Below, in pieces: positions 1 to 12,535 of a stretch of DNA of 64,000 nucleotides. The notes beneath the pieces are model-generated. The model did no database searches and was not told where the DNA came from. It saw nothing but the letters and a program-made list of their open reading frames with translations. Made by a program: the position numbers and the translations under genes. Origin of the DNA: Oceanimonas pelagia (GTDB taxonomy: Bacteria; Pseudomonadota; Gammaproteobacteria; Enterobacterales; Aeromonadaceae). The stretch's first letter is position 1, and the number at the start of each line of letters is the position of its first letter. The stretch spans positions 3,232,501 to 3,296,500 of the forward strand of contig NZ_CP118224.1 of assembly GCF_030849025.1 (NCBI RefSeq), in the 5' to 3' direction.

Positions 1-443
1 GCCACCGCCAGCACGATAATGCCCATGCCCCCCAGCCACTGCAGCATCTGCCGGTAAAACAGAATAGCCTTGGGCAGGGTGTCGAGGCCGCTGATCACGG
101 TGGCTCCGGTGGTGGTCAGCCCTGAAAAGGACTCGAAAAACGCCTCGGCCACCGTCATGGCCGGCACCTCACTGAGCAGAAAGGGGATGGCCCCCACACT
201 GCCCAGCACGGTCCAGAACAGTACCACAATTAAAAAACCTTCCTTGGCCCGCAGATCCTTGTGGTGAGTGCGGTTGGGAAACCACAGCACCAGCCCCAGC
301 ACCAGACAAATCACAAAGGCACTGAAAAAGTCGAGACCGGCACCGTCCCGGTAGATGTAGGCCACCAGCGCCGGCGCCAGCATGGTGACGCTGAACAGGG
401 CAACCAGAATGCCTACAATGCGAATAATGGAGCGAATATGCAT
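1..443 (-). CDS. trkH: TrkH potassium uptake protein, N-terminal part (gene runs off the window)
   Basis: Membrane subunit of the Trk low-affinity K+ uptake system, which works with the cytoplasmic NAD-binding subunit TrkA. Only the first 147 codons are in the window; the 3' end lies beyond base 1. The protein begins [17 protein letters not shown], shows several hydrophobic segments, and carries the first selectivity-filter loop ([13 protein letters not shown], about residues 118-130) typical of TrkH/KtrB transporters. The gene follows yigZ on the same strand with about 21 bases between them, the same yigZ-trkH arrangement as in E. coli, so the two are probably cotranscribed. TrkG is the only close alternative; the context favours TrkH. 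Confidence 0.9.
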   Translation of the reverse strand, partial: MHIRSIIRIVGILVALFSVTMLAPALVAYIYRDGAGLDFFSAFVICLVLGLVLWFPNRTHHKDLRAKEGFLIVVLFWTVLGSVGAIPFLLSEVPAMTVAEAFFESFSGLTTTGATVISGLDTLPKAILFYRQMLQWLGGMGIIVLAV

Positions 444-464
444 GCTTGTTCCAAAGCTCGAGTG

Positions 465-1085
465 TCAATCGGTGAGCGGGCGTGCGATAACCCTTCCCTG
501 AGTTCTGTCTTTAATCTGCCGGGCCAGACCGTCGAGCAGCCGAGTATCGACCCGCAACACGCCACTGACCGCCGCGCCGTAATCGACCTGCTCCCACTGA
601 GCACCGCTTTGCGCCAGCAGGCTCTCCAGCTGGGCCATATCGCTGTAGTCGGCAGCCAGCGCCAGTCGTCCTTCAATGACCTTTTCCACCGTGGTCAGCT
701 CCGCCAGGGCGCCGTTTACCGAGCTGCCATAGGCCCGCACCAAGCCACCGGTGCCGAGCTTGATGCCGCCGAAGTAGCGCACCACCACGGCGGTGATTTC
801 ACCAATGCCCGCCCCCTGCAGCACGGCCAGCATGGGCTTGCCGGCGGTGCCTGACGGCTCGCCGTCATCACTGAAGCCCAGCGCCTGAGAATCGTTCGGT
901 GCGCCCGCAATAAAGGCCGAACAATGATGCCCCGCCCCGGGATATTCGCTGCGCAATCGTTCTATAAAGGCCCTGGCCGCCTCTGCATTGGGCGTGTGGG
1001 CCAGGCAGGCAATAAAGCGACTCTTTTTGATTTCCTGCTCCCACACCACGGAAGCCGCCGGAACCAGATAAGGAGAAGGGGTCAT
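465..1085 (-). CDS. yigZ: YigZ/IMPACT-family protein
   Basis: A 206-residue member of the UPF0029/IMPACT family; the cellular role of bacterial members is not firmly known, although eukaryotic IMPACT regulates translation. An N-terminal IMPACT domain (about residues 15-125) carries the family motifs GEPSGTAGKPML and VVVRYFGGIKLGTGGLVRAY. A C-terminal DUF1949-like domain (about 140-198) follows. The length matches E. coli YigZ (about 204 residues). It lies between trkH and fadB as in enterobacteria, except that pepQ, which separates yigZ from fadB in E. coli, is absent. The gene is divergent from fadB with a 229-base gap that must hold both promoters. Confidence 0.93.
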   Translation of the reverse strand: MTPSPYLVPAASVVWEQEIKKSRFIACLAHTPNAEAARAFIERLRSEYPGAGHHCSAFIAGAPNDSQALGFSDDGEPSGTAGKPMLAVLQGAGIGEITAVVVRYFGGIKLGTGGLVRAYGSSVNGALAELTTVEKVIEGRLALAADYSDMAQLESLLAQSGAQWEQVDYGAAVSGVLRVDTRLLDGLARQIKDRTQGRVIARPLTD

Positions 1086-1205
1086 GAATCGTCCCTGAAC
1101 GGTTCTTGCCGGCGCAGTTCAGGCCGGTACATGTGCAATAAGGCCGGCCATGATAGCACAGCTGCCCGCTCGCCACGCCGAGCCAGGATCACGCAGTTTG
1201 CTTTT

Positions 1206-1217
1206 AAACACATGTTT
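1206..1217. promoter_or_regulatory. PsrA/FadP-like operator upstream of fadB (candidate)
   Basis: The palindrome AAAC-ACAT-GTTT sits about 100 bases before the fadB start. The TetR-family fatty-acid regulators PsrA/FadP recognise short palindromes of the AAAC(N2-4)GTTT type, and beta-oxidation operons are known targets in several gammaproteobacteria. No good FadR-type site was seen in the same gap. The motif is short, so the assignment is tentative. Confidence 0.4.
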
Positions 1218-1314
1218 TAAAGCACGTTGAAAAGTGCCTGTTTACTGTCCATAGTGATTTCATCGCAGCCGCTTGTACAGGGCGCCGCACCGGGGAATGC
1301 AAGGAGACATGTGT

Positions 1315-4703
<3,389 letters not shown>

Positions 4704-4713
4704 TGATTTAGGG

Positions 4714-4741
4714 TTGACCATTTTTTCGGCAGCATTAAGAT
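4714..4741 (+). promoter_or_regulatory. Sigma-70 promoter for tusA
   Basis: A -35 element TTGACC (4714-4719) and a -10 element TAAGAT (4736-4741) are separated by 16 bases and sit about 30 bases before the tusA ATG, so tusA appears to be transcribed independently of fadBA. Confidence 0.55.
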
Positions 4742-4771
4742 AGGCGGGTTTTTACCATCTGGTTGACCGAT

Positions 4772-5017
4772 ATGACCGTTTCTCTTTCCGATGCTCACCA
4801 TCACCTCGACGCCACCGGCCTGCGCTGCCCGGAGCCGGTGATGATGGTGCGCAAACAGGTGCGCACCATGGCCGCCGGCGAGACCCTGCTGATCACCGCC
4901 GACGATCCGTCCACCACCCGCGACATTCCCAGTTTCTGCCGCTTTATGGATCACCGGCTGCTGTCCAGCCAGGTGAGCGAACTGCCCTACCAGTTTCTGA
5001 TCCAGAAAGGTAACTGA
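4772..5017 (+). CDS. tusA: Sulfurtransferase TusA
   Basis: Small sulfur carrier that takes persulfide sulfur from IscS and passes it to the TusBCD relay for 2-thiouridine formation in tRNA. 81 residues. The signature [13 protein letters not shown] contains the sulfur-carrying Cys19. Choosing the ATG at 4772 puts this cysteine at position 19 exactly as in E. coli TusA; an in-frame TTG at 4763 would add three residues (MTD). The rest aligns closely with E. coli, including [13 protein letters not shown] and the PYQFLIQKG tail. Confidence 0.93.
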   Translation: MTVSLSDAHHHLDATGLRCPEPVMMVRKQVRTMAAGETLLITADDPSTTRDIPSFCRFMDHRLLSSQVSELPYQFLIQKGN

Positions 5018-5090
5018 ACCGCGAGCGGGCGCACGCCGCCCGCCCCGGCAAGCTGCTATGCTGGGCTCCCCTCGTTGTGCCGGAGCCCCC

Positions 5091-6008
5091 ATGCTGGACG
5101 TGATTCATGCCCTAGGCCCCCTGTTTCTGCTGATCCTGGCCGGTGTTGTGCTGCGCCGGTTGCACTTTCCCGACGATCAGTTCTGGCCCGGGGCAGAGCG
5201 TTTTATTTATTTTCTGCTGTTTCCGGCCATGCTGATCAGCACTCTGGCCACGGCCGATTTCAGCCAGGTGGCCTTTGGGGGCATGATCGGCCTGCTGAGC
5301 ATCCTGCTGGTGCTGCTGGCCGCCCTGCTCTGGCTGCAACGTCACCGGTCGGATCCGGCCTCGTTCAGTTCGGTGTTTCAGGGGGCACTGCGCTTTAACA
5401 CCTATGTTGGCCTGGCCGGCGCCGCCGCCCTGTATGGCGAGGCCGGCATCACCGCTGCCGCCGTGGCCATTGCGGTGATGGTGCCCCTGGTCAACATGCT
5501 CTGCGTATTGATATTTGTGGCCGGTGACCGCCACGGGGCCCCCGGCCCATGGCGTGCCCTCAAGGCACTGACCCGTAATCCCCTGCTGCTCGCCTGTGCC
5601 GCCGGCATCGCACTCAACCTCAGCGGTATAGGCCTGCCCGGCTGGAGCCGGGATACTCTGGCTCTGGCCGGCAAGGCGGCCCTGCCTCTGGGGCTGATTG
5701 CCGTGGGTGTGGCACTGCAGCCCAGGGCGCTGCGCGGCACCGGTGCCGCCTTCTGGCAGGCCTGCGCCATCAAGTTCGGCCTGTTTCCGCTACTGGCAGC
5801 GGGGATCGGCCGGGCAATCAACCTGGCTCCGGTGGAGCTGGGGGTGGTGGTGCTGTTCAGTGCCCTGCCCACCGCCACTTCCTCCTATATTCTGGCGCGG
5901 CAGATGGGCGGCAACGCGCCGCTGATGGCCGCCATCATCACCGGACAAACCCTGCTGGCCATGGCGGTGCTGCCGGCCTGGATGGCACTGCTGCCCCTGG
6001 TGCAATAA
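5091..6008 (+). CDS. AEC-family (auxin efflux carrier type) transporter
   Basis: A 305-residue, very hydrophobic inner-membrane protein with about ten predicted membrane segments, in the AEC/PIN-like family (malate, malonate or other organic-anion transporters). The N-terminal LGPLFLLILAGVVLRR and the C-terminal segment ALPTATSSYILARQMGG are typical of the family. The substrate cannot be told from sequence. The start at 5091 has GGAG (5082-5085) five bases upstream; an in-frame ATG at 5058 would add eleven non-family residues. It is the last rightward gene before a shared terminator. Confidence 0.85.
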   Translation: MLDVIHALGPLFLLILAGVVLRRLHFPDDQFWPGAERFIYFLLFPAMLISTLATADFSQVAFGGMIGLLSILLVLLAALLWLQRHRSDPASFSSVFQGALRFNTYVGLAGAAALYGEAGITAAAVAIAVMVPLVNMLCVLIFVAGDRHGAPGPWRALKALTRNPLLLACAAGIALNLSGIGLPGWSRDTLALAGKAALPLGLIAVGVALQPRALRGTGAAFWQACAIKFGLFPLLAAGIGRAINLAPVELGVVVLFSALPTATSSYILARQMGGNAPLMAAIITGQTLLAMAVLPAWMALLPLVQ

Positions 6009-6010
6009 AA

Positions 6011-6035
6011 AATGCCCGCATAGGCGGGCATTTTT
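6011..6035. terminator. Bidirectional intrinsic terminator
   Basis: A 9-bp perfect stem, AATGCCCGC / GCGGGCATT, around the loop ATAG is flanked by A-runs on the left and T-runs on the right. It can stop both the rightward transporter gene and the leftward lipoprotein gene. Confidence 0.85.
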
Positions 6036-6058
6036 CATCAATGTGCGGCTATCGTCGG

Positions 6059-6709
6059 TTAACCCATGGGGCTCAGGGTAATCTCCACCCGGCGGTTCTG
6101 GGCCCGGCCCTGCTCGGTGGCGTTGCTGGCAACAGGCTGGTTAAAGCCCACACCGCGAATGTTGAAGCGGTTGGCGGCGGCACCCTGGCTGATCAGGAAC
6201 TGACCCACGGCGGCGGCGCGACGCTCGGACAGCGCCTGGTTATAGCTGGCAGAGCCGGTGTTGTCGGTGTGACCCACTACGTTCACCCAGGTCTTGTCGT
6301 ACTCTTTCAGCACCATGGCCACGCCGCTCAGGGTGTTGTAGAAACTGGGGGAAATATCGGCGCTGTCGACCGCAAAGGTGACGTTGCTGGGCATGTTGAG
6401 AATGATCTGGTCACCATTGCGGGTCACACTCACGCCGGTGCCCTGCATGCGATCCCGCAGCTTGGCTTCCTGCACATCCATGTAGTAACCCACACCGCCG
6501 CCCAGGGCCGCACCGCTGGCGGCACCGATCAGAATGCCTTTTTCACGGTCGCTGGAGCTGGCGGAGGCACCGCCGATCACGGCACCGGCCAGGGCGCCAA
6601 TGCCACTGCCGATGGCCGCCTTGGAGGCCTGACGCTCACCGGTGTAGGGGTTGGTGGTACAGGCGGAAAGAGCCAGGGCCGCCGCCACGGCCAGACAAAT
6701 CTTCTTCAT
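6059..6709 (-). CDS. OmpA-family outer-membrane lipoprotein (YiaD-like)
   Basis: A 216-residue predicted lipoprotein. The signal peptide MKKICLAVAAALALSAC ends in lipobox LSAC with Cys17. A glycine-rich stretch (about 33-78) resembling a glycine zipper follows. The C-terminal OmpA-like peptidoglycan-binding domain (about 105-214) has the motif GHTDNTGSASYNQALSERRA with the conserved Asp and Arg that contact diaminopimelate. It probably tethers the outer membrane to the wall. Domain order and length fit E. coli YiaD. It is a single gene, convergent with the AEC transporter. Confidence 0.88.
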   Translation of the reverse strand: MKKICLAVAAALALSACTTNPYTGERQASKAAIGSGIGALAGAVIGGASASSSDREKGILIGAASGAALGGGVGYYMDVQEAKLRDRMQGTGVSVTRNGDQIILNMPSNVTFAVDSADISPSFYNTLSGVAMVLKEYDKTWVNVVGHTDNTGSASYNQALSERRAAAVGQFLISQGAAANRFNIRGVGFNQPVASNATEQGRAQNRRVEITLSPMG

Positions 6710-6793
6710 GGTAAATCCCGTTCAAAAAGCACAAGTAACCGACAATATAGCCCTGTGTCATGCATTAAACCAAGTCCGGATTGGGGCTTGTGG

Positions 6794-7363
6794 TCAACGG
6801 CTGACGTGTTCGGGATGGCAATGGCAGCCCAGCAGATGATCGTTCACCATGCCGGTGGCCTGCATAAAGGCGTAACAGCTGGTGCTGCCCACAAAGGCAA
6901 ACCCCCGCTTCTTCAGCGCCCGGGCCATGGCATCGGACTCGGGCGTGGTCACCGGCACAGTGGCGGCCTCGACCCAGTGATTGATGACCGGCTGCCCCCC
7001 CACAAATGCCCACAGCCAGCGGCTGAAGTCGATACCTTCTCGCTCCATGGCCAAATAGGCGCGGGCATTGGTGATAATGGCCTCAATCTTGCGCCGGTTG
7101 CGCACGATGCCGGCATTTTGCATCAACCGCTCCACATCCTGTGGCGTAAAGGTGCTGATCTTGCTCGGCTCAAAGCCGGCAAAGGCCTCGCGGTAGGCCG
7201 GGATCTTGCAAAGAATGGTAAACCAGCTCAGACCCGCCTGCTGACCGTCGAGGCACAGCTTCTCAAACAGCGCCCGGCTGTCGTACTCGGGCACGCCCCA
7301 TTCGTTGTCGTGATAATGAATGTAACGCGGGTCCTGACTGACCCAGGCACAGCGTGGCACCAT
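6794..7363 (-). CDS. tag: DNA-3-methyladenine glycosylase I
   Basis: Base-excision repair enzyme that removes 3-methyladenine from DNA. 189 residues with the chosen start, close to E. coli Tag (187). The zinc-snap ligands are present: Cys5 and His18 in RCAWVSQDPRYIHYHDNEWG, and a C-terminal His and Cys in NDHLLGCHC. The aromatic/helical core motif QAGLSWFTIL is intact. The ATG at 7363 is preceded by GGGGAGGAGCC, a strong ribosome-binding site; an upstream in-frame ATG at 7429 would add 22 unrelated residues. Divergent from glyQ, as in many gammaproteobacteria. Confidence 0.95.
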   Translation of the reverse strand: MVPRCAWVSQDPRYIHYHDNEWGVPEYDSRALFEKLCLDGQQAGLSWFTILCKIPAYREAFAGFEPSKISTFTPQDVERLMQNAGIVRNRRKIEAIITNARAYLAMEREGIDFSRWLWAFVGGQPVINHWVEAATVPVTTPESDAMARALKKRGFAFVGSTSCYAFMQATGMVNDHLLGCHCHPEHVSR

Positions 7364-7463
7364 GGCTCCTCCCCAATTCAGCCTATATTCACACCGGGTC
7401 AGCGGGTATACTCGGTAACCTAGTTTCACTCAGCAAACGCACCTATATCAAGGCGCTATCATC

Positions 7464-8375
7464 ATGCAAAAATTCGATATCAATACCTTTCAGGGTCTGA
7501 TCCTCACTTTGCAGGATTACTGGGCCCGCCAGGGCTGCACCGTGGTGCAGCCGCTGGACATGGAAGTGGGTGCCGGCACCTCCCACCCCATGACCTGCCT
7601 GCGGGCCATCGGCCCCGAGCCCATGGCGGCCGCCTACGTACAGCCTTCCCGCCGTCCCACCGACGGCCGTTACGGCGAAAACCCCAACCGCCTGCAGCAC
7701 TATTACCAGTTTCAGGTAATCATCAAGCCATCGCCCGACAACCTGCAGGAGCTGTATCTGGGCTCGCTCGAGGCGCTGGGCCTGGACCCTCAGGTGCATG
7801 ATATTCGCTTCGTGGAAGACAACTGGGAAAACCCCACCCTCGGCGCCTGGGGTCTGGGCTGGGAAGTCTGGCTCAACGGCATGGAAGTCACCCAGTTCAC
7901 CTACTTCCAGCAGGTAGGCGGCCTGGAGTGCAAACCCGTAACCGGCGAGATCACCTATGGCCTGGAGCGTCTGGCCATGTACATTCAGGGCGTCGACTCG
8001 GTCTACGATCTGGTGTGGTGCGACGGCCCCCTGGGCAAGACCACCTACGGTGACATCTTCCACCAGAACGAGGTGGAGCAGTCCACTTACAACTTCGAGC
8101 ACGCCGACGTCGACTTTCTGTTCGGCTTTTTCGAGCAGTGCGAGAAGGAGTGCCAGCGACTGCTGGAGCTGGAAAAGCCCCTGCCCCTGCCCGCCTACGA
8201 GCGCATTCTCAAGGCCGGTCACGCCTTTAACCTGCTGGATGCCCGCAAGGCTATTTCGGTGACCGAGCGTCAGCGCTACATATTGCGCATTCGCACCCTG
8301 ACCAAGGCCGTTGCCGAAGCCTATTACGCCTCCCGCGAGGCCCTCGGTTTCCCCATGTGCAAGAAGGAAGGATAA
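7464..8375 (+). CDS. glyQ: Glycine--tRNA ligase alpha subunit
   Basis: Catalytic subunit of the bacterial alpha2beta2 glycyl-tRNA synthetase; it forms glycyl-adenylate and carries the class II catalytic core. 303 residues, identical in length to E. coli GlyQ, beginning [17 protein letters not shown] and containing the conserved block [20 protein letters not shown] likely -10 (TATACT, 7407-7412) lies upstream in the tag-glyQ gap, without a convincing -35. glyS follows after three bases, so the subunits are cotranslated from one message. Confidence 0.98.
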   Translation: MQKFDINTFQGLILTLQDYWARQGCTVVQPLDMEVGAGTSHPMTCLRAIGPEPMAAAYVQPSRRPTDGRYGENPNRLQHYYQFQVIIKPSPDNLQELYLGSLEALGLDPQVHDIRFVEDNWENPTLGAWGLGWEVWLNGMEVTQFTYFQQVGGLECKPVTGEITYGLERLAMYIQGVDSVYDLVWCDGPLGKTTYGDIFHQNEVEQSTYNFEHADVDFLFGFFEQCEKECQRLLELEKPLPLPAYERILKAGHAFNLLDARKAISVTERQRYILRIRTLTKAVAEAYYASREALGFPMCKKEG

Positions 8376-8378
8376 GGC

Positions 8379-10448
8379 ATGGCAGAACAGAATTTCCTGG
8401 TAGAAATCGGTACCGAAGAGCTGCCGCCCAAGGCCCTGCGCAGCCTGGGCCAGGCCTTTGCCGACAACCTGCAGAACGAACTCAATAGTGCCGATCTGGC
8501 CTTTGACAGCATTCGCTGGTTCGCCGCCCCCCGCCGGCTGGCGGTACAGGTCACTCACCTGGCCGAAGCCCAGCCCGACAAGCAAATTGAAAAACGCGGC
8601 CCCGCCGTGCAGGCCGCCTTTGACGCCGATGGCAACCCCACCAAGGCCGCTGAGGGCTGGGCCCGTGGTAACGGCATCAGTGTGGAGCAGGCCGGTCGCC
8701 TGAAAACCGACAAGGGCGAATGGCTGGTACACGTGGCCGATATTAAGGGCAAAGCCGCCGCCGAGCTGCTGCCCGCCATGGTGGAGCAGGCCCTGAACAG
8801 GCTGCCGATCCCCAAGGCCATGCGCTGGGGCGACAAGGCCACCCAGTTTATTCGCCCGGTACATACCCTTACCCTGCTGCTGGGTGAGCAACTGCTGCCC
8901 GCCACCATTCTGGGCGTGGACTCGGCCCGCACCATTCGCGGCCACCGCTTTATGGGCGAGCGGGAATTCCAGCTGGATCACGCCGACCATTACCTGGAGC
9001 AACTGGAAAAACGCGGCCGGGTGCTGGCCGACTTCGAGCGCCGCAAGGCCATTATCGAAGCCGGCGTCAAGGACGCCGCCGCCGTGGTGGGGGGAATTGC
9101 CGATCTGGACGACGACCTGCTGGAAGAAGTCACCTCGCTGGTGGAATGGCCGGTGGTACTGACCGCGTCCTTTGAGGAAGCATTCCTCAAGGTGCCGGCC
9201 GAAGCCCTGGTGTATACCATGAAGGGCGACCAGAAATACTTTCCGGTGTACGACACCGACGGCAAGCTGCTGCCGAAGTTCATCTTCGTCACCAATATCG
9301 AGTCGAAGGACCCGAGCCAGATCGTACAGGGCAACGAGAAAGTGGTACGCCCGCGCCTGGCCGATGCCGAGTTCTTCTTCAACACCGACCGCAAGACTAC
9401 CCTGGCGTCCCGCCTGGAACAGCTCGACAACGTGCTGTTCCAGCAGCAGCTGGGCACGGTAAAGGAAAAGTCCGAGCGCATCAGCGCCCTGGCCAGCTAC
9501 GTGGCGGCCGCCATCGGTGCCGATCAGGCGCTGGCCGAGCGTGCCGGCCTGCTGTCCAAGTGCGACCTGGTCACCAACATGGTGTTTGAATTCACCGACA
9601 CCCAGGGTGTGATGGGCATGCACTACGCCCGTCACGACGGCGAGCCGGAAGCCGTGGCCCTGGCGCTGAAGGAGCAGTATCAGCCGCGCTTTGCCGGTGA
9701 CTCTCTGCCCGGCCAGGACGTATCTGCCGCCGTGGCCCTGGCCGACAAGCTGGACACCCTGGTAGGCATCTTCGGCATCGGTCAGGCGCCCAAGGGCGAC
9801 AAGGATCCCTTTGCCCTGCGCCGCGCCGCCCTGGGCGCCCTGCGCATCATTGTGGAGAAAGGCTACCGCCTCGATCTGCTGATGCTGATCGACCAGGCCC
9901 GGGCTCTCTACGGCCACAAGATCTCCAACGACAATGTGGCCGAAGACGTGCTCGAGTTCATGCTGGGCCGGTTCCGTTCCTGGTATCAGGATCTGGGCTA
10001 CGGCGTGGATGTGATCCAGGCCGTACTGGCCCGCCGCCCCACCCGCCCCGCCGACTTCGACGCCCGGGTAAAAGCGGTCAGCGCCTTCCGCGAGCTGGAG
10101 GCCGCCGCCGCTCTGGCCGCCGCCAACAAACGGGTGGGTAATATTCTGGCCAAGTTCGAGGGTGATATTCCCGCCGAGGTAAATGCCAGCCTGCTGCAGG
10201 ACGAGGCCGAGAAGGTACTGGCCGGCCAGGTCGCCGAACTGACCGAACGCCTGGCACCGCTGTTTGCCGACGGCGATTACAGCAAGGCCCTGGCCGAGCT
10301 GGCGTCCCTGCGTGAGGGCGTGGATGCCTTCTTTGACCAGGTGATGGTGATGGCCGAGGACGACACCATTCGCCTCAACCGCCTGGCCCTGCTCAATCAG
10401 CTGCGCAACCTGTTCCTGCGGGTAGCCGACATTTCTCTGCTGCAATAA
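8379..10448 (+). CDS. glyS: Glycine--tRNA ligase beta subunit
   Basis: Beta subunit of the heterotetrameric glycyl-tRNA synthetase, which binds tRNA-Gly and includes a C-terminal anticodon-binding-like domain. 689 residues, the same length as E. coli GlyS. The N-terminus [16 protein letters not shown] and the internal [19 protein letters not shown] / [11 protein letters not shown] blocks are family hallmarks. It forms an operon with glyQ and ends at a clear intrinsic terminator 23 bases downstream. Confidence 0.98.
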   Translation: MAEQNFLVEIGTEELPPKALRSLGQAFADNLQNELNSADLAFDSIRWFAAPRRLAVQVTHLAEAQPDKQIEKRGPAVQAAFDADGNPTKAAEGWARGNGISVEQAGRLKTDKGEWLVHVADIKGKAAAELLPAMVEQALNRLPIPKAMRWGDKATQFIRPVHTLTLLLGEQLLPATILGVDSARTIRGHRFMGEREFQLDHADHYLEQLEKRGRVLADFERRKAIIEAGVKDAAAVVGGIADLDDDLLEEVTSLVEWPVVLTASFEEAFLKVPAEALVYTMKGDQKYFPVYDTDGKLLPKFIFVTNIESKDPSQIVQGNEKVVRPRLADAEFFFNTDRKTTLASRLEQLDNVLFQQQLGTVKEKSERISALASYVAAAIGADQALAERAGLLSKCDLVTNMVFEFTDTQGVMGMHYARHDGEPEAVALALKEQYQPRFAGDSLPGQDVSAAVALADKLDTLVGIFGIGQAPKGDKDPFALRRAALGALRIIVEKGYRLDLLMLIDQARALYGHKISNDNVAEDVLEFMLGRFRSWYQDLGYGVDVIQAVLARRPTRPADFDARVKAVSAFRELEAAAALAAANKRVGNILAKFEGDIPAEVNASLLQDEAEKVLAGQVAELTERLAPLFADGDYSKALAELASLREGVDAFFDQVMVMAEDDTIRLNRLALLNQLRNLFLRVADISLLQ

Positions 10449-10471
10449 GCCGACAAGCAAGGCAATTGTTC

Positions 10472-10497
10472 AAAGCCCCGCATCTGTGGGGCTTTTT
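10472..10497 (+). terminator. Intrinsic terminator of glyQS
   Basis: The stem AAAGCCCC / GGGGCTTT flanks a short loop (GCATCTGT) and runs into five T's (10493-10497). Confidence 0.9.
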
Positions 10498-10517
10498 ACA
10501 GTGGCTATCAATGAAGC

Positions 10518-10561
10518 GTGCAGGTGAAGGTAACCCTGCTGTGGCTCTGGCCCCCCTGCAC
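10518..10561. repeat. Dispersed intergenic repeat, degenerate copy
   Basis: Ends in a perfect 7-bp inverted repeat (GTGCAGG / CCTGCAC). Its core GGTAACCCTGCTG also occurs at about 12596-12608, which suggests two copies of one dispersed non-coding element in this window. Confidence 0.4.
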
Positions 10562-10649
10562 CCAGCCTTTTTGTTTTCCTGGTCTTACCAATAATGTCGG
10601 GATTTGTGTTAATACTTAATGTGACTCAACTCGCACAAGGACGATGCCG

Positions 10650-10991
10650 ATGATCAAGGTCATTATTGAACGCCACGTGGCGGAAGGGCTGGAGACCGTT
10701 TACCAGGAAACCATTCGCAACCTGATGCTGCAGATCACCGAGCGCCCCGGCTTCCTCAAGGGCGATGCCTACCGGGATGTGCACCACCCCAACCATTTCT
10801 ACGTGATCTCCAACTGGCAGAGCATAGAAAGCTGGGAACACTGGCAAAACTCACCGGAACGCCAGCGCCTGCTCAGTGAACTGGCGCCGCTGCTGGAGCA
10901 GGACGAGAAATGCACGGTACTGGCATTGAAGGTCAGCTACGAAGCCAAACCCTCAAAATTTGTCCGCCCCACCCAGACCTATACCTATTAA
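10650..10991 (+). CDS. Antibiotic biosynthesis monooxygenase (ABM)-fold protein
   Basis: A 113-residue single-domain protein of the dimeric alpha/beta-barrel ABM superfamily: MIKVIIERHVAEG starts the first strand, and a helix and the segment HFYVISNWQSIESWEHWQNSPER follow. Family members range from quinol monooxygenases to heme-degrading enzymes; no specific substrate can be assigned. The start at 10650 is 8 bases after AAGGA (10637-10641); the ATG at 10644 is only two bases away from it and less likely. It stands alone between glyS and a parS site. Confidence 0.75.
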   Translation: MIKVIIERHVAEGLETVYQETIRNLMLQITERPGFLKGDAYRDVHHPNHFYVISNWQSIESWEHWQNSPERQRLLSELAPLLEQDEKCTVLALKVSYEAKPSKFVRPTQTYTY

Positions 10992-11003
10992 TCCTTCTTC
11001 CCC

Positions 11004-11019
11004 TGTTTCACGTGAAACA
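11004..11019. other. parS: parS centromere site 1 (ParB binding)
   Basis: Exact 16-bp TGTTTCACGTGAAACA, the conserved bacterial parS sequence bound by ParB. Here it is extended by CCC/GGG on either side to a 22-bp perfect palindrome. It is intergenic, about 10.6 kb from dnaA, which fits the origin-proximal placement of parS sites. parA and parB are not in the window. Confidence 0.93.
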
Positions 11020-11112
11020 GGGGGTTCATACCGACCTTCGTCCGGTCGACACCCATGGCAATATCGGATACCGTGAAGCTTTGGTAACCGTATCGCAATT
11101 GGTAGCTCGAAC

Positions 11113-12372
11113 ATGGAATTTTCAGCCTTCGGACAGAAGTTTACCCGTCACTCCGGCATTACTCAGCTGATGGACGATCTCAACCAGGGCCTCACCGCCC
11201 CCAACACCATTATGCTGGGCGGCGGCAACCCGGCCGCCATTCCCGAAGTGATGGCCTACCTGGATACTCAGGCCCAGCAACTGCTGAAAACCGGAGATCT
11301 GCTGAAAGCCATTGCCAATTACGACGGCCCGCAAGGAAAGGACAGCTTTATTCGCGCCCTGGCCGATCTGCTCTCCAAAGAGCTGGGCTGGCAGGTGGGT
11401 CCGGAAAACATCGCCCTCACCAACGGCAGCCAGACCGCCTTCTTTTATCTGTTCAACCTGCTGGCGGGGGAGTTCCCGGATGGCCGCAAAAAGAAGGTGC
11501 TGTTCCCCCTGGCACCGGAATACATCGGCTATGGCGACAGCGCTCTGGACGAAGACCACTTTGTGGCCTGCAAGCCGGAGATCCGCCGATTCGACAATGG
11601 CTTGTTCAAATATTACGTGGACTTTGACCGGCTGGAAGTGGGCGACGATATCGGTCTTATCTGCGTGTCCCGCCCCACCAACCCCACCGGCAACGTGCTC
11701 ACCGACGAAGAAATTCGCCACCTGGATCAGATTGCTCAAGACAAGGGCATTCCGTTGCTGATCGACAATGCCTACGGTACGCCCTTTCCCAATATCATTT
11801 TCAGCAACGCCACGCCGTTCTGGAACGACAACACCATACTGTGCATGAGCCTGTCCAAGCTGGGCCTGCCCGGGGTGCGCTGCGGCATTGTAATCGCCAA
11901 CCCCACCATAGTGCAGGCCATCACCAACATCAGCGGCATCGTCAACCTGGCGCCGGGCAGCATGGGCCCGGCCCTGACCCTGCCGATGATTCAGAATGGT
12001 GACATCATTCGCCTGAGCAACGACGTTATCAAACCCTTCTACCAGGCCAAGGCGCAACAGGCAGTAGAATGGCTGCAACAGGCCATTCCCCTGCCCCAGT
12101 TCCATATTCACAAACCAGAAGGCGCGCTGTTTCTGTGGCTGTGGTTTGAGGATTTGCCGGTACACTGCCAGGAGCTGTATCAGCGCCTCAAGCAAAAAGG
12201 CCTGCTGGTGGTGCCGGGGCACTACTTCTTCCCCGGTATCGAAGACGGCGACTGGGCCCACAGCAAGCAATGCATTCGCCTCAACTACGCCCAGCCGGAA
12301 GCGGACGTCAAAGCCGGCATCGAAATCCTGGCGAAGGAAGTGCTGGCGATTTACGGCGAGAGCCAAAACTGA
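11113..12372 (+). CDS. avtA: Valine--pyruvate aminotransferase
   Basis: PLP-dependent class I/II aminotransferase (transaminase C) that interconverts valine plus pyruvate with 2-ketoisovalerate plus alanine. 419 residues versus 417 in E. coli, and clearly alignable along the whole length: FGQKFTRHSGITQLMDDLN, NYDGPQGK, LTNGSQTAFFYLFNL, SRPTNPTGNV. The PLP-binding lysine is Lys249 in MSLSKLGLPG. A single gene, followed by a long palindromic repeat. Its product relates to the branched-chain pathway that also includes IlvD, encoded 1.4 kb away on the opposite strand. Confidence 0.96.
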   Translation: MEFSAFGQKFTRHSGITQLMDDLNQGLTAPNTIMLGGGNPAAIPEVMAYLDTQAQQLLKTGDLLKAIANYDGPQGKDSFIRALADLLSKELGWQVGPENIALTNGSQTAFFYLFNLLAGEFPDGRKKKVLFPLAPEYIGYGDSALDEDHFVACKPEIRRFDNGLFKYYVDFDRLEVGDDIGLICVSRPTNPTGNVLTDEEIRHLDQIAQDKGIPLLIDNAYGTPFPNIIFSNATPFWNDNTILCMSLSKLGLPGVRCGIVIANPTIVQAITNISGIVNLAPGSMGPALTLPMIQNGDIIRLSNDVIKPFYQAKAQQAVEWLQQAIPLPQFHIHKPEGALFLWLWFEDLPVHCQELYQRLKQKGLLVVPGHYFFPGIEDGDWAHSKQCIRLNYAQPEADVKAGIEILAKEVLAIYGESQN

Positions 12373-12385
12373 AATGGGCTTATGG

Positions 12386-12468
12386 CGTAGGTTGGCGATG
12401 AGCGCAGCGAATCCCAACATAAAGCTGTCGGCAAAGTGTTGGGATTCGTAAACTCATCCCAACCTACG
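12386..12468. repeat. Palindromic intergenic repeat after avtA
   Basis: Nested perfect inverted repeats: outer arms CGTAGGTTGG (12386-12395) and CCAACCTACG (12459-12468), and inner arms CGAATCCCAACA (about 12408-12419) and TGTTGGGATTCG (12437-12448). This resembles the dispersed 'GTAGGTTGGG...CCCAAC' type of intergenic repeat seen in many proteobacterial genomes. It could fold as a long RNA hairpin at the end of the avtA message. Confidence 0.7.
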
Positions 12469-12535
12469 TACTGGCTTCATGCAGACAACACCAATGTTGC
12501 TCGAAGCTGCAGCAGGGATTGCCGTAACCGACCGT

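Noticed and set aside
6041-7423. A 460-codon plus-strand frame opposite the OmpA-like lipoprotein and tag
   Set aside because: Runs antisense through two recognised genes and the gap between them; no family resemblance.
7443-10460. A 1005-codon open frame on the minus strand opposite glyQ and glyS
   Set aside because: It is exactly antisense to two full-length, well-conserved synthetase genes. Long antisense frames are common in high-GC DNA with strong codon bias, and its His/Gln/Gly-rich translation resembles no protein family.
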